Below the pieces are notes generated by a model that was given only the letters and a program-made list of their open reading frames with translations, was not told where the DNA came from and searched no databases. A stretch of 64,000 bases of DNA. It comes from DAOTWP01 sp034435675. GTDB lineage: Bacteria > Chloroflexota > Anaerolineae > Aggregatilineales > Phototrophicaceae. This document shows, in pieces, positions 1 to 8,710 of this stretch (positions are counted from its first letter, which is position 1; every line of letters starts with the position of its first letter). Made by a program: the position numbers and the translations under genes. The stretch covers positions 1 to 64,000 of the forward strand of contig DAOTWP010000132.1 of NCBI GenBank assembly GCA_034435675.1, given 5' to 3'.

Positions 1-31
1 AGCAGCGTGATGCATCCTCCCCCTCGGCGCA

Positions 32-2239
32 TTATTCGCCCTCCCCTGTGTCGGATGCTGCGGGCGTGGCGGTGGGGAGCGCAGGCGCGGGCGTGGCAGT
101 GGGCGCAAAACCGCCCAGCTCGGACGGGGCATAAAGCTCTAGCATGGCATCAATCCACAGTAAGCTATCTGTCTTGATAAACATCCAGTAATTGACGACG
201 GCGAAATTGGCGCGCCAGTCGCTGCCCGCAGGCATTGGCAACCAACCATAATCCAAGGCAAGCTGTGTGAAATCAAGATAATAACCGCCAGGCATCTGTG
301 CCCGCAGGCGTCCACCCTGATTATATGCCTCCACATCGCCGCTGTCGCGCGCAGCAAAGTCCCAGGGCATATGCCGCAGCGGTTCGCCCAGTTGCCCGAA
401 CTGCGCGTCCTCGTCTACTCGTACATATACCCGCCAGTAGGTATCCACCCCAATATCCTCGCGCACCACTTCAATCAACGGTGGAAAACCGGCAATCGCA
501 TTGCGGGTGACCGAAAACGCGCGCCCGGTCATGTGCCAGTTGCGGCGCGGTTCACCCGGCGCGGGGCGGCGATCCAGACTCCAGAAGGCGTCGTCCAGTG
601 TCCCCAGGAAATCCCACCCGCTCAGAGTCAGTGTGCGCTGGCGCAGCGCATTGAACGAGTCGTTAACGCGGTCATTCAGGACATTGACCGCCGGGGGTGG
701 CACCGCGACCCCGACCATCTGATCCAAGCCAAAGCGCCCGGTACTTTGCCGTTCCACCTGCTCGACGTACAGCGGCTCAGTCACACCAGGATTCAAGCCG
801 CCTGAATTGACAAACGCCAGCGGCAGCACGGTTGTCGTCCAGTCCGGCGCGGTAGAACCGAGAGGCACAGGTATAATCTGTGTCAGCGTCCCTTGCCCGG
901 CAAACGGTCCGGCGACAAGCTGTGTATCGTCCAGCGAGTCCACCGCAAAGACCAGACTTGTGCCATCCGGCGACCACGCGGGTGTGCGCCCAAACGCGAT
1001 CACCTGCGGGGCAGAATCTGGCTCAGTGGCAGATTTGACGAAGACCTTCTCGCGTCCTTCGTCAAATGCGCTGTATGCCAGCAGCGCGCCATCTGGCGAC
1101 CATGCGGGGTGGTCTTCGTGGCGCGCAGGTGTGCTGGTGATGTTAAGTACTGCTTCGTCGCGGGGGTCATCCAGGTTAAACAGATAGATGTCTTGATTGC
1201 CATCACGCCACGACACAAAAGCGATGCGGCGACTGTCCGGCGACCAGACCGGCGAGAAATCCGGCGCAGGGTTGCTGGTCAGTTGAATCTGCTCCGAGGC
1301 GTCCGCCCGCATGATAAAAATGTCCAGGCTGCCGCTCTGGTAGCTTTCATAGACGAGCCACTGCCCATCGGGACTCCAGTGAGGATTGCCCTGAAACGAC
1401 TGGTCATAGGTCAAACGGCGGGTTTCGCCGCTGGAAAAGTCATAGATATACAGTTCCCAGTTGCTGTCCTGCCGGGAAGCGTAGGCTATCTGGCGACCAT
1501 CCGGTGACCAGGCAGGATCGCGCTCATCCTCCGGGCTGTTGGTCAGGCGCAGCGGCGTGCGACTGCCAATCGACATCACCCAGATATCGGTTTGCCCCAG
1601 TTCACGGACGGTATAGGCAAGGCTGCCGCGTACTGCCAGCACCGGCGGCAGGTCGGTGGCAGTGGGCACAGCAGACGGTACAACACCGGGAATCGCTGCT
1701 GAAGACACATTGCCCGAATCTGGCGTTGCCACCCCTGCGGACGGTGCACCAGCGTTCACCAAGAGCGGTGGGGTTGTGCTGGTGCGGGAAGGATCGGTTG
1801 CCCACAGGAATACGCCGATCACCGCTGCCACCAGCAGCACCACTACCACGCTGAGCATCCGGTTCTGGACACGCAGCGGGTCTTCTGCCAGTGTCTGGTC
1901 AATTTCCGCACGGGCGGCACGGCGCGCCATACTGGTGCCTGCTGTCGCCGTTGCGCTGGTGGCGGCACGCTGCGAAACACGCAGCATTCGACTGCTGCCC
2001 CTCTGGACAACACCAGTCACCGCACGGAGTATCAGCCAGAAGCGCCGCAGCACTGCCCCCAGCGCGCGCGCAATACCCAGCAGCACCAGGAGCACAGCAC
2101 CAAACAGCCCTTTAAGCAGCCACACGAACAGGCTGACAACAACATTCGCGCCCGCCAGCAAATGATCGCTCAGAGCAATGCCGAGTTTGATCAGCAGGAT
2201 GCCGAGTTTGTCGCTCAATCGGTAAGTACGTACCAGCAT
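32..2239 (-). CDS. Membrane-anchored TolB-like beta-propeller protein with an unassigned C-terminal domain
   Basis: About 735 residues. The N-terminus is strongly hydrophobic (about residues 30-65). A second clear membrane segment follows at about 127-146, then a short low-complexity Thr/Pro/Ala spacer. A TolB/WD40-like propeller comes next, made of at least five PD40-type repeats with the core WSPDG or WSPDS followed by I/L-A/V-Y/F (WSPDGRQIAYAS, WSPDSRRIAFVS, WSPDGALLAYSA). The last 230 or so residues, rich in Trp, Tyr and Arg, match no family I recognise, and the protein ends in an Ala/Pro/Thr tail. The propeller most likely faces outside. I chose ATG 2239. The longest frame starts with a TTG at 2272 that looks like part of a promoter -35 box. 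Substrate or partner is unknown. Confidence 0.8.
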   Translation of the reverse strand: MLVRTYRLSDKLGILLIKLGIALSDHLLAGANVVVSLFVWLLKGLFGAVLLVLLGIARALGAVLRRFWLILRAVTGVVQRGSSRMLRVSQRAATSATATAGTSMARRAARAEIDQTLAEDPLRVQNRMLSVVVVLLVAAVIGVFLWATDPSRTSTTPPLLVNAGAPSAGVATPDSGNVSSAAIPGVVPSAVPTATDLPPVLAVRGSLAYTVRELGQTDIWVMSIGSRTPLRLTNSPEDERDPAWSPDGRQIAYASRQDSNWELYIYDFSSGETRRLTYDQSFQGNPHWSPDGQWLVYESYQSGSLDIFIMRADASEQIQLTSNPAPDFSPVWSPDSRRIAFVSWRDGNQDIYLFNLDDPRDEAVLNITSTPARHEDHPAWSPDGALLAYSAFDEGREKVFVKSATEPDSAPQVIAFGRTPAWSPDGTSLVFAVDSLDDTQLVAGPFAGQGTLTQIIPVPLGSTAPDWTTTVLPLAFVNSGGLNPGVTEPLYVEQVERQSTGRFGLDQMVGVAVPPPAVNVLNDRVNDSFNALRQRTLTLSGWDFLGTLDDAFWSLDRRPAPGEPRRNWHMTGRAFSVTRNAIAGFPPLIEVVREDIGVDTYWRVYVRVDEDAQFGQLGEPLRHMPWDFAARDSGDVEAYNQGGRLRAQMPGGYYLDFTQLALDYGWLPMPAGSDWRANFAVVNYWMFIKTDSLLWIDAMLELYAPSELGGFAPTATPAPALPTATPAASDTGEGE

Positions 2240-2245
2240 GGGTGA

Positions 2246-2272
2246 ATGATAGACCCTGTGTAAAATCGTCAA
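2246..2272 (-). promoter_or_regulatory. Candidate sigma70-type promoter, possibly leaderless
   Basis: On the minus strand TTGACG (2272-2267) and TATCAT (2251-2246) are separated by 15 bases. The -10 box ends six bases before ATG 2239, so transcription would start at or next to the start codon. The 15-base spacer is short, so this is a candidate only. Confidence 0.4.
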
Positions 2273-2471
2273 GGCAGCGTCAACTGCACCAGCATTGTAC
2301 TGGCAAAGGCGGGTTGCAGCAATTGGTACACCAGACTACCGGCACACCTGTCTGCCAGCTTGTCCAGCCACCATCAGATAGACGCAATTGCCGGAAAATG
2401 CCGATCGGTGTATGTTTATGGACACCCGTGATCGTAAACATCCGGCTAGCCCGGCAGAGGAGAATCCACTT

Positions 2472-3575
2472 ATGCACGACAGACGCTTAAGGACACCGAT
2501 TAGCCTGCTTTACCTCCTGATCGCATTCCTGTGTCTGGTCACGCCTGTCACCGCGCAGCAGAACAGCGGCGAGCAAGTCGTCCATATCGTCCAGCCCGGC
2601 GAAAACCTGTACCGCATTTCGCTGCGCTACGGCGTCTCCATGGAGACAATCGCACAGGCAAACGGGATCACGGATATGACCCGCATCTATGCCGGGCAGC
2701 AGTTGATTATCCCTGGTTTGAGCAACCCCAGCAGCGGCATATCTGTCGAGAATCCGCTGATCGCCGGTACGCCAATCATCCACGTTGTCCAACCGGGCGA
2801 AAACCTGACCATGATCGCCCAGCGTTACGGCGTCACGGTGGAACAGATTCTTGAAGCAAACAATATCCCCAACCCCAACCGCATCGCACGCGGGCAGGAA
2901 CTGCAAATCTGGACGCCCCAGTCCGTGATTGACGGCGTGGATACGCAGCAGGATGCCGCGCTGGGCGCAGTTCCGGGCGAGCAGCCACAGGTTGTCGCTG
3001 CGCCGACCAACAGCATTGTCCATGTGGTGCAACCCGGCGAACGGTTGGTGGACATCGCCCTGCGCTATGGGGTGAGCTGGCCCGCCATCGCACAGGCAAA
3101 CAATCTGGCGAATCCGAATCAGATTTACGCCGGTCAGCAGTTGGTCATCCCCGATCCGGGGACTGTTGCTGATTTAGGGATTGTCGCGCCAGTCGTCACA
3201 GGTCCGCCGGCAGTGGTGACTGTCGGGCGCTCTATCGTTGTTGATCTGAGCGATTCGCGCATTTATGCTTATGAAGATGGGCGGCTGGTGCGTAATGTGC
3301 TGGTGTCCACCGGGCTGCCTGCCACGCCAACCGTGCAGGGCGATTACACCATCTACAGCCGGATCGAAGCGCAGACAATGAGCGGTCCGGGTTATTATCT
3401 GCCGAACGTGCAGTGGGTGCAGTATTTTTATCAGGGGTACGCCATTCACGGCACATACTGGCACAGTAACTGGGGTCAGCCCATGAGTCATGGCTGCGTA
3501 AACCTGCCCAACGACGAGGCATACTGGTTCTATCAATGGGCAGCGATTGGCACGCCGGTACACGTGCAGGCGTAA
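2472..3575 (+). CDS. Secreted triple-LysM L,D-transpeptidase (YkuD family)
   Basis: About 367 residues. A signal peptide (hydrophobic run at about 10-27, cleavage after VTAQQ-like sequence) is followed by three LysM peptidoglycan-binding modules at about 37-80, 102-148 and 182-228. Each has the pattern H-V-V-Q-P-G-E-x-L and an A-x-x-N/G-Q-x-L-x-I end. A YkuD catalytic domain runs from about 245 to the end. The active-site signature is HGTYW followed by SHGCVNL, with the nucleophile Cys near residue 342. The family forms 3-3 cross-links in peptidoglycan or attaches proteins to it outside the membrane. ATG 2472 is preferred to the upstream in-frame start at 2388 because it begins the signal peptide and has AGGAG about 8 bases upstream. 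Divergent from the propeller gene. Confidence 0.92.
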   Translation: MHDRRLRTPISLLYLLIAFLCLVTPVTAQQNSGEQVVHIVQPGENLYRISLRYGVSMETIAQANGITDMTRIYAGQQLIIPGLSNPSSGISVENPLIAGTPIIHVVQPGENLTMIAQRYGVTVEQILEANNIPNPNRIARGQELQIWTPQSVIDGVDTQQDAALGAVPGEQPQVVAAPTNSIVHVVQPGERLVDIALRYGVSWPAIAQANNLANPNQIYAGQQLVIPDPGTVADLGIVAPVVTGPPAVVTVGRSIVVDLSDSRIYAYEDGRLVRNVLVSTGLPATPTVQGDYTIYSRIEAQTMSGPGYYLPNVQWVQYFYQGYAIHGTYWHSNWGQPMSHGCVNLPNDEAYWFYQWAAIGTPVHVQA

Positions 3576-3680
3576 ACCGGGCAGAAGAACGGGTATTCGC
3601 CAGGCTGGGGTACGCGCGTCCGGCACGGATCGCCTGCCCCGCCTGCCCCGCTGTGTGCCAGCACAATCTGACAAGCGTGC

Positions 3681-4259
3681 TCAGGGAGAAATACTACCGC
3701 GCAGTCCCAGCAAATCGGCGTTATCCTGCATCGCCTTGAGTACCACCGCAATATGCTCATCCAGCGGCACACCCAACGCTTCTGCCGCATGCTCAATTTC
3801 CTGACGGTTGACCGGCGCGGCAAATGCCTTATCTTTCCATTTCTTTTTGACCGATTTTAGCTCAACATCCAACAGGCTGCGCGAGGGGCGCACCAGCGCG
3901 ACCGCGATCAAGAACCCGGTCAGTTCATCAACGGCGACCAGCGTCTTTTCCAACGGCGTTTCGGGCGTCATGCCGGTGATTTCTTCTGCATGCGCCAGAA
4001 TCGCCCTGATGATCGTTTCGTCCACACCGCGTTCGCGCAGTATGCGTGAGCCAACAACAGGATGCCCTTCAACGGCGACATCAGGATAGCGTTCGTAATC
4101 AAAGTCGTGCAGCAGCCCGACGACACCCCACTGCTCAGGGTCACCCCCAAAACGGGGCGCATAAGCGCGCATTGCCACCTCCACCGACAGCATATGCCGG
4201 CGCAGCGAATCGCTCTCGGTAAACTCGGTTACAAGCGCCCAGGCTGCTTCGCGGTTCAT
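3681..4259 (-). CDS. HD-domain metal-dependent phosphohydrolase
   Basis: 192 residues. The HD signature is visible as H-M-x-S-V-E near residue 22, the G-L-L-H-D-F-D core near 49-55, H-P near 66, and H-A-E-E near 90. The Asp of the V-D-E-L-T-G motif (about 110) completes the usual ligand set. The length and the lack of extra domains fit small HDIG-type proteins annotated as hydrolases; the substrate cannot be read from sequence. The ATG has AAGGTGAG upstream. It lies 12 bases after the kinase stop, so the two are probably co-transcribed. A predicted nucleotide or phosphoester role is inference. Confidence 0.85.
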   Translation of the reverse strand: MNREAAWALVTEFTESDSLRRHMLSVEVAMRAYAPRFGGDPEQWGVVGLLHDFDYERYPDVAVEGHPVVGSRILRERGVDETIIRAILAHAEEITGMTPETPLEKTLVAVDELTGFLIAVALVRPSRSLLDVELKSVKKKWKDKAFAAPVNRQEIEHAAEALGVPLDEHIAVVLKAMQDNADLLGLRGSISP

Positions 4260-4271
4260 CAGCTCACCTTG

Positions 4272-6062
4272 TTATCTACCGGGATCATAAACCAGCACAC
4301 TAATCGTCAGCGGATCGCCAATGGGCAGCTGCCCGCGTGTGCGTAACTGCCAGATGCCCTCCACCGGTTCGACGCTGCCTGTAGAGGGTGTGCGCCCTTC
4401 CAACCGCAGCACAACGGTATCCCCGACTTCGATCCGCCGCTGCACGACAATGCGCGTCTGGTTGAGGTTTTCGCCAGAAACAAACGCCAGCGACCAGTTG
4501 ACATCCCAGGCACAGGTGCCGGTGTTCAGCAGCGTGATGTCGCGTAGATACTCGGTATTGATTGTCACAAACAACGAGTCGCGCTCCGCCTGCGGCACAC
4601 GCAGGGGATCAGCAGGGATTTCTTCGACCAGATCATAATCAAAGACACACGCGGCTGTGGTTGCCGTCTCCGCCCAGACAAAGGTCGCTGTCAGGTCAAC
4701 GGTAGGGCTGGCAGTGGGTGTAACGCTGGGGGTCCGGGTGATGGTCGGCGTCAGAACGGGCGCTGTTGTCGCGGTGGCAGTGGCAGTCAAGGTGGCAGTC
4801 ACCGTCGGGCGGGGTGTGTGCGTCGCCACCGGAGATGGAGAAAGCGTAACGGTTGGGGACACAGCCAACGTTGCTGATGGCGTCGCCGTTAGCGACGGCG
4901 TTACTGTGGGGCGACGCGTCGCGCTGGGCGGTGTGGTGACCTCTGCGCCGAGGGGTGTCTTGGATGCGGCTGGTTCTGTCGCCGTCGCAGTGGGCTGCGC
5001 AGCAACCAGAAACGATGGCAGCGGCAGCAGCCCTGCCCCGACGCCCAACAAGTACCCTCCACCCAGCAGCACTAGCAGCATGAGGAGTATTACACTGGCA
5101 AACAGGCAGCCACTCCCCCGGCGGCGCGGCGGTTCCTCAGCAGGCGCGGGCAGCCCGTCAATCACCAGCCGCTTGCTGCTGCTGGCTGCGGCGATCAGCG
5201 CTTTGGGCAGTGTTACTGTGTCGAGCGATTGCCCCATTTCCAGCACGCGAATATCGGTGATCAGTTCCTGCGCCGTCTGGTAGCGGTCTTCGGCATCTTT
5301 CGCCATCAGCTTGCCGATCACCTGATCCACTTCGGGCGGGAACTGCGGTTTGAGGTCGCGTACCAGCGGCATCGGCTCATTAAGGTGCATTAGAATCACC
5401 GAAAGGGGATTCTCGCCCTCAAACGGCAGTTTACCGCTGAGCATATGGAACAGAATCACGCCCAGCGAATATAGGTCAGACCGCGCATCGCCGGGCTGCC
5501 CCATGCCCTGCTCCGGCGCCATATAGGCAGGCGTGCCGACCATGCCGCCGCTGGCAGTAAACTGCCCGCCATGAATGATCTTGGCAATGCCGAAGTCAGT
5601 CAGCACGACGCGATCATCGCGGTCAAACATCAGGTTTGCCGGTTTGACATCGCGATGAATCATGCCACGCCCGTGCGCGTATGCCAGCGCCGAAGCCGCT
5701 TCGCGCATTACACGCAGCGCCTCGCCGTACTCAATGGTTTGCTTCTTCTGGTCCAGCTCGGTAATACGGTCTTTAAGCGTGACGCCTTCGATCAGCTCCA
5801 TGACCATGTAGTAGCTGTCGTTTTCGTCGTCGTAGTCAAAGTCGTATACCTGTACGATGTTGGGGTGCTTCAACTGTGCGATGTTGCGCGCTTCCTGCTC
5901 AAAGCGCTGTTTGAACTCAGCGTCATCGGCAAGAAACGGATGCAGCACCTTGATGGCAACATAGCGGTCGAGGCGCTCGTGGTAACCACGGTAGACCTCT
6001 GCCATGCCGCCGCGCCCCAGCCGGTCTATGATTTCGTATTTTCCCAGTTTTCGTCTGGACAC
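4272..6062 (-). CDS. Transmembrane Ser/Thr protein kinase with extracellular NBR1-type Ig-like domain
   Basis: About 596 residues. A PknB-type kinase domain occupies about 8-270, with P-loop GRGGMAEVY, the VAIKVL lysine, catalytic HRDVKPANL, DFG and a PAYMAPEQ activation end. After a basic stop-transfer region there is one membrane helix (about 320-345). A long Thr/Pro/Ala-rich linker (about 350-460) follows, then a beta-rich domain with the pattern NTGTCAW ... W ... GIWQLRT that resembles the FW (NBR1 Ig-like) domain. The outside domain probably senses a ligand and signals to the cytoplasmic kinase. The start is uncertain: GTG 6062 has AGGGTGA 11 bases upstream, while GTG 6077 has no good ribosome-binding site. 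All catalytic residues are present. Confidence 0.9.
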   Translation of the reverse strand: MSRRKLGKYEIIDRLGRGGMAEVYRGYHERLDRYVAIKVLHPFLADDAEFKQRFEQEARNIAQLKHPNIVQVYDFDYDDENDSYYMVMELIEGVTLKDRITELDQKKQTIEYGEALRVMREAASALAYAHGRGMIHRDVKPANLMFDRDDRVVLTDFGIAKIIHGGQFTASGGMVGTPAYMAPEQGMGQPGDARSDLYSLGVILFHMLSGKLPFEGENPLSVILMHLNEPMPLVRDLKPQFPPEVDQVIGKLMAKDAEDRYQTAQELITDIRVLEMGQSLDTVTLPKALIAAASSSKRLVIDGLPAPAEEPPRRRGSGCLFASVILLMLLVLLGGGYLLGVGAGLLPLPSFLVAAQPTATATEPAASKTPLGAEVTTPPSATRRPTVTPSLTATPSATLAVSPTVTLSPSPVATHTPRPTVTATLTATATATTAPVLTPTITRTPSVTPTASPTVDLTATFVWAETATTAACVFDYDLVEEIPADPLRVPQAERDSLFVTINTEYLRDITLLNTGTCAWDVNWSLAFVSGENLNQTRIVVQRRIEVGDTVVLRLEGRTPSTGSVEPVEGIWQLRTRGQLPIGDPLTISVLVYDPGR

Positions 6063-6174
6063 GGGTTGGCAATTCACCCTGGATTAGCGTTAATGACGGT
6101 TAAAAAAACCAAATGATGCGGCAAGTATACTCTAATCGGTGGGCAGTCTCAACCAATGACTCCCCAACGTAAGC

Positions 6175-6204
6175 AAAAGAGGCGTCTACTGTTTGGCAGA
6201 CGCC
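6175..6204 (-). terminator. Rho-independent terminator after fumC
   Basis: A 7-bp stem, GGCGTCT/AGACGCC (6181-6187 with 6198-6204), has a 10-base loop and is followed on the minus strand by TCTTTT. It sits 26 bases past the fumC stop. Confidence 0.75.
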
Positions 6205-6229
6205 CCTGCAAAACACCGGGAACAGCCGC

Positions 6230-7645
6230 TTAGCCGCCGCCCTTCACGTCAGAAATACCGCCTTCAGTCATCGCGCGGGCATCAAGCGCTTTTGCCGCTT
6301 CTTCGGGCGTCATATAGCCTAATTCCACGACCACATCCTTGATGCTGCGATTTTCCGCCAGCGCCTTCTTTGCCACTTCCGCGCCCTTGAGGTAACCGAT
6401 AATCGGGTTCAGTGCCGTCACGAGGATCGGGTTACGCAACAGCCAGCCTTCTGCCTGTTCCTTGTTAGCAACCAGCCCGACAACCAACCGGTCAGTAAAG
6501 GCGCGGATTGAACCGATCATCACGATCATCATTTCATTCAGGTTGTGGGCGATGATCGGCATCATCACGTTCAGTTCAAGCTGCCCCGCCTGCCCCGCCA
6601 GCATGACCGTCAATTCATTGCCCATCACATGGAACATGGATTGATTGAGCATTTCCGCCAGCACCGGGTTAACCTTGCCGGGCATGATGGACGACCCTGG
6701 CTGCACCGGCGGGCAGGTCATTTCCGCCAGCCCGGTCGTCGGACCGCTGGACAGCAGGCGAATATCGTTAGCGATGCGCGTGAAGTCCTGCGCGGCGGTC
6801 TTGAGCGCTGCGGCGAAAAAGACGGCATCCTGCATGGACTGCATCGACTCGAACAGATCATCCGACTCGTACAGTGCCAAACCGGAAAGCGCGCTCAGCT
6901 TCTTGACCATGCGGCTGTGATATTCCGGATGAGCATTCAGCCCGCTGCCGGTTGCCGTGCCGCCAATCCCCAGACGACGTAAGCCTTCTGCCGCCTGCCG
7001 AACCTTTTCGATATTGCGCTCAATTGCCTTTGCCCACGCGGCAACTTCCTGCCCCAACCGCACAGGCACGGCGTCCTGTAAATGGGTGCGTCCGCTCTTG
7101 ACGATGCCATCCCATTCCTGCGCCTTTTTCCGGAAGGCGTCCGCGCAGTGCTGCATCGTCGCCAGCAGTTCATCCAGCTTCCATAGTGCGCCCAACCGAA
7201 TCGCTGTCGGGATGGTATCGTTGGTACTCTGCGCCATGTTGACATGGTCATTGGGGTTAACGGGTTTGTCTTTCGCATCCAGCGCATAGCCCAGAATCTG
7301 GTTGGCGCGGTTGGCAAGCACTTCGTTGACATTCATGTTGTGGCTGGTGCCAGCGCCCGCCTGAAACGGATCCACCACAAACTGATCGCTGTGTTTGCCG
7401 GCAAGCACTTCATCGCCCGCCTGGATGATGGCGCCCGCCAGCCGTGCGTCCAGCAGACCGAGGTCCTGATGCACCTCTGCCGCCGCGCGTTTGATCAGTG
7501 CCATGCTCCAGACGAACGCCGGATAGGGCTTCAAACCCGAAACTGGGAAATTCTCGACAGCGCGCTGTGTTTGCGCGGCGTACAGCGCGTTCGCCGGAAC
7601 CCTGACCTCGCCCAGCGAATCCTTCTCAATGCGGTACTCACTCAT
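6230..7645 (-). CDS. fumC: Class II fumarate hydratase
   Basis: 471 residues, the normal length for class II fumarase/aspartase. It would interconvert fumarate and L-malate in the TCA cycle. Visible motifs are QAGAGTSHNMNVNEV, TNDTIPTAIRLG, SGRTHLQDAVPV and the signature GSSIMPGKVNPV with the catalytic Ser. The His in GRTHLQDA is what fumarases carry where aspartases usually have Gln, so fumarase is preferred; parts of the N-terminal region (AGAGTSHN) look intermediate. ATG 7645 has AGGAG at ideal spacing, whereas the open frame runs 64 codons further upstream without family similarity. A terminator follows the gene. Aspartate ammonia-lyase remains the alternative. Confidence 0.88.
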   Translation of the reverse strand: MSEYRIEKDSLGEVRVPANALYAAQTQRAVENFPVSGLKPYPAFVWSMALIKRAAAEVHQDLGLLDARLAGAIIQAGDEVLAGKHSDQFVVDPFQAGAGTSHNMNVNEVLANRANQILGYALDAKDKPVNPNDHVNMAQSTNDTIPTAIRLGALWKLDELLATMQHCADAFRKKAQEWDGIVKSGRTHLQDAVPVRLGQEVAAWAKAIERNIEKVRQAAEGLRRLGIGGTATGSGLNAHPEYHSRMVKKLSALSGLALYESDDLFESMQSMQDAVFFAAALKTAAQDFTRIANDIRLLSSGPTTGLAEMTCPPVQPGSSIMPGKVNPVLAEMLNQSMFHVMGNELTVMLAGQAGQLELNVMMPIIAHNLNEMMIVMIGSIRAFTDRLVVGLVANKEQAEGWLLRNPILVTALNPIIGYLKGAEVAKKALAENRSIKDVVVELGYMTPEEAAKALDARAMTEGGISDVKGGG

Positions 7646-7714
7646 TGTAAACAACTCCTGTAAGGTTCTGTTTTTCCGCGCGGGGACAGCCGCAGCCGTG
7701 CTGCGCGGCAAATT

Positions 7715-7750
7715 AACTAAAAAAGGCGCTGTGATTGTAGCGCCTTTTGC
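7715..7750 (-). terminator. Strong intrinsic terminator downstream of the superoxide dismutase gene
   Basis: A perfect 10-bp stem, AAAAGGCGCT/AGCGCCTTTT (7721-7730 with 7739-7748), has an 8-base loop and on the minus strand is followed by TTTTTT. The A/T symmetry would also allow weaker termination in the other direction. Confidence 0.8.
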
Positions 7751-7782
7751 ACAACTCGTGAAGTTTGGTTCAATAGCTGTCC

Positions 7783-7814
7783 GAACAAGGGGATACATCC
7801 CCTTACCCTTGTCC
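7783..7814. repeat. ACAAGGGG palindromic intergenic element, copy 1
   Basis: A stem AAGGGG/CCCCTT (7787-7792 with 7799-7804) has a 6-base loop; an outer alternative pairs ACAAGGG with CCCTTGT. It shares the core GAACAAGGGGAT with the hairpin at 30026-30052, and a related one lies at 21291-21317. Confidence 0.5.
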
Positions 7815-7902
7815 AAGCAGACAGGGCTTAGGGACACGTTCTCAATTCATTCGGGCAAGTGCGCTGCAATGGCAACATACCTGCACCGTACTATGGCGTT
7901 GG

Positions 7903-8514
7903 TTAGGCTTTCGCCGCCGCATACATGGCGGAGACTTTCGCCCAGTCCACAACATTCCACCACGCGGCGATGTAATCTGCGCGGCGATTCTGGTAATTCA
8001 GATAGTAGGCATGTTCCCAGACATCAATGCCCAGAATCGGTGATTTGCCTTCCATCAGCGGGGTATCCTGATTCGGCGTAGAAGCAATGCTCAGGCTGCC
8101 ATCCGGCGCGGCAACCAGCCATGCCCAACCAGAGCCAAAGCGCTTCATGGCGGCATCGGCAAACTGTTTCTTGAAGTCATCGAGACTACCAAAGGCGCTG
8201 TTGATCGCGGTGGTCAGTTCACCACTGGCTGCGCCGGGTGTAGGCGACATCCACTCCCAGAACATGGTGTGGTTGGCATGCCCGCCGCCGTTGTTGCGCA
8301 CCGCGGCGCGAATGCCTTCCGGCACGCGGTCAAGGTTATGCAGCAGGTCGTGCAGGCTCATCGCCTGTAGATCGGCATGTCCATCGAGCGCATTATTGAG
8401 GTTATTGACATAGGCAGCATGGTGCTTACCGTGATGGATTTCCATAGTACGCGCGTCAATGTGTGGTTCGAGCGCGGCTGCTGCATAGGGAAGCGTAGGC
8501 AGTTCAAAAGCCAT
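7903..8514 (-). CDS. sodA: Iron/manganese superoxide dismutase
   Basis: 203 residues, typical for the Fe/Mn family. It converts superoxide to oxygen and hydrogen peroxide in the cytoplasm. Metal ligands are visible as the His in EIHHGKHHAAYV, the His in GGHANHTMFW, and D-x-W-E-H in DVWEHAYYLNYQNRR. GGGHANHTMFWEWM and GSGWAWLV resemble the Mn-preferring branch, but metal choice cannot be proved from sequence. ATG 8514 has AGGAGA upstream; the longer frame adds an unrelated 26-residue leader. The upstream region carries two copies of a palindromic 14-mer, which suggests redox regulation. Confidence 0.93.
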   Translation of the reverse strand: MAFELPTLPYAAAALEPHIDARTMEIHHGKHHAAYVNNLNNALDGHADLQAMSLHDLLHNLDRVPEGIRAAVRNNGGGHANHTMFWEWMSPTPGAASGELTTAINSAFGSLDDFKKQFADAAMKRFGSGWAWLVAAPDGSLSIASTPNQDTPLMEGKSPILGIDVWEHAYYLNYQNRRADYIAAWWNVVDWAKVSAMYAAAKA

Positions 8515-8617
8515 GATTTTTCTCCTCTGCTCTGTTCTGGATAACGGAGAATGCCCGCCATCCCACAATAATAAACAGAGACATAGTAACACGCCCGTCT
8601 AAGAAATCCGATTGAAT

Positions 8618-8665
8618 CTGGACTATTGTCCAATGAGAATTCCGTGAAAACCTGGACTCTTGTCC
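8618..8665. promoter_or_regulatory. Tandem palindromic sites between sodA and the EamA transporters
   Basis: CTGGACTATTGTCC (8618-8631) and CTGGACTCTTGTCC (8652-8665) differ at one base and lie 34 bases apart, close to three helical turns. Each contains the inverted arms GGAC/GTCC. They look like a two-site operator in a divergent intergenic region. The regulator is unknown. Confidence 0.45.
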
Positions 8666-8710
8666 GTTAAGCAGAATGGTGATAGCGTAGAGTTTGTTTC
8701 CAGCCACCTG

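Noticed and set aside
2388..2471. Longer N-terminus for the LysM protein
   Set aside because: The extra 28 residues lie before the signal peptide and the better ribosome-binding site belongs to ATG 2472.
4680..5000. Repeated GTG-GCA-GTG-like tract in the kinase region, suspected tandem DNA repeat
   Set aside because: It encodes the Thr/Pro/Ala-rich extracellular linker of the kinase; the repeats are imperfect at DNA level.
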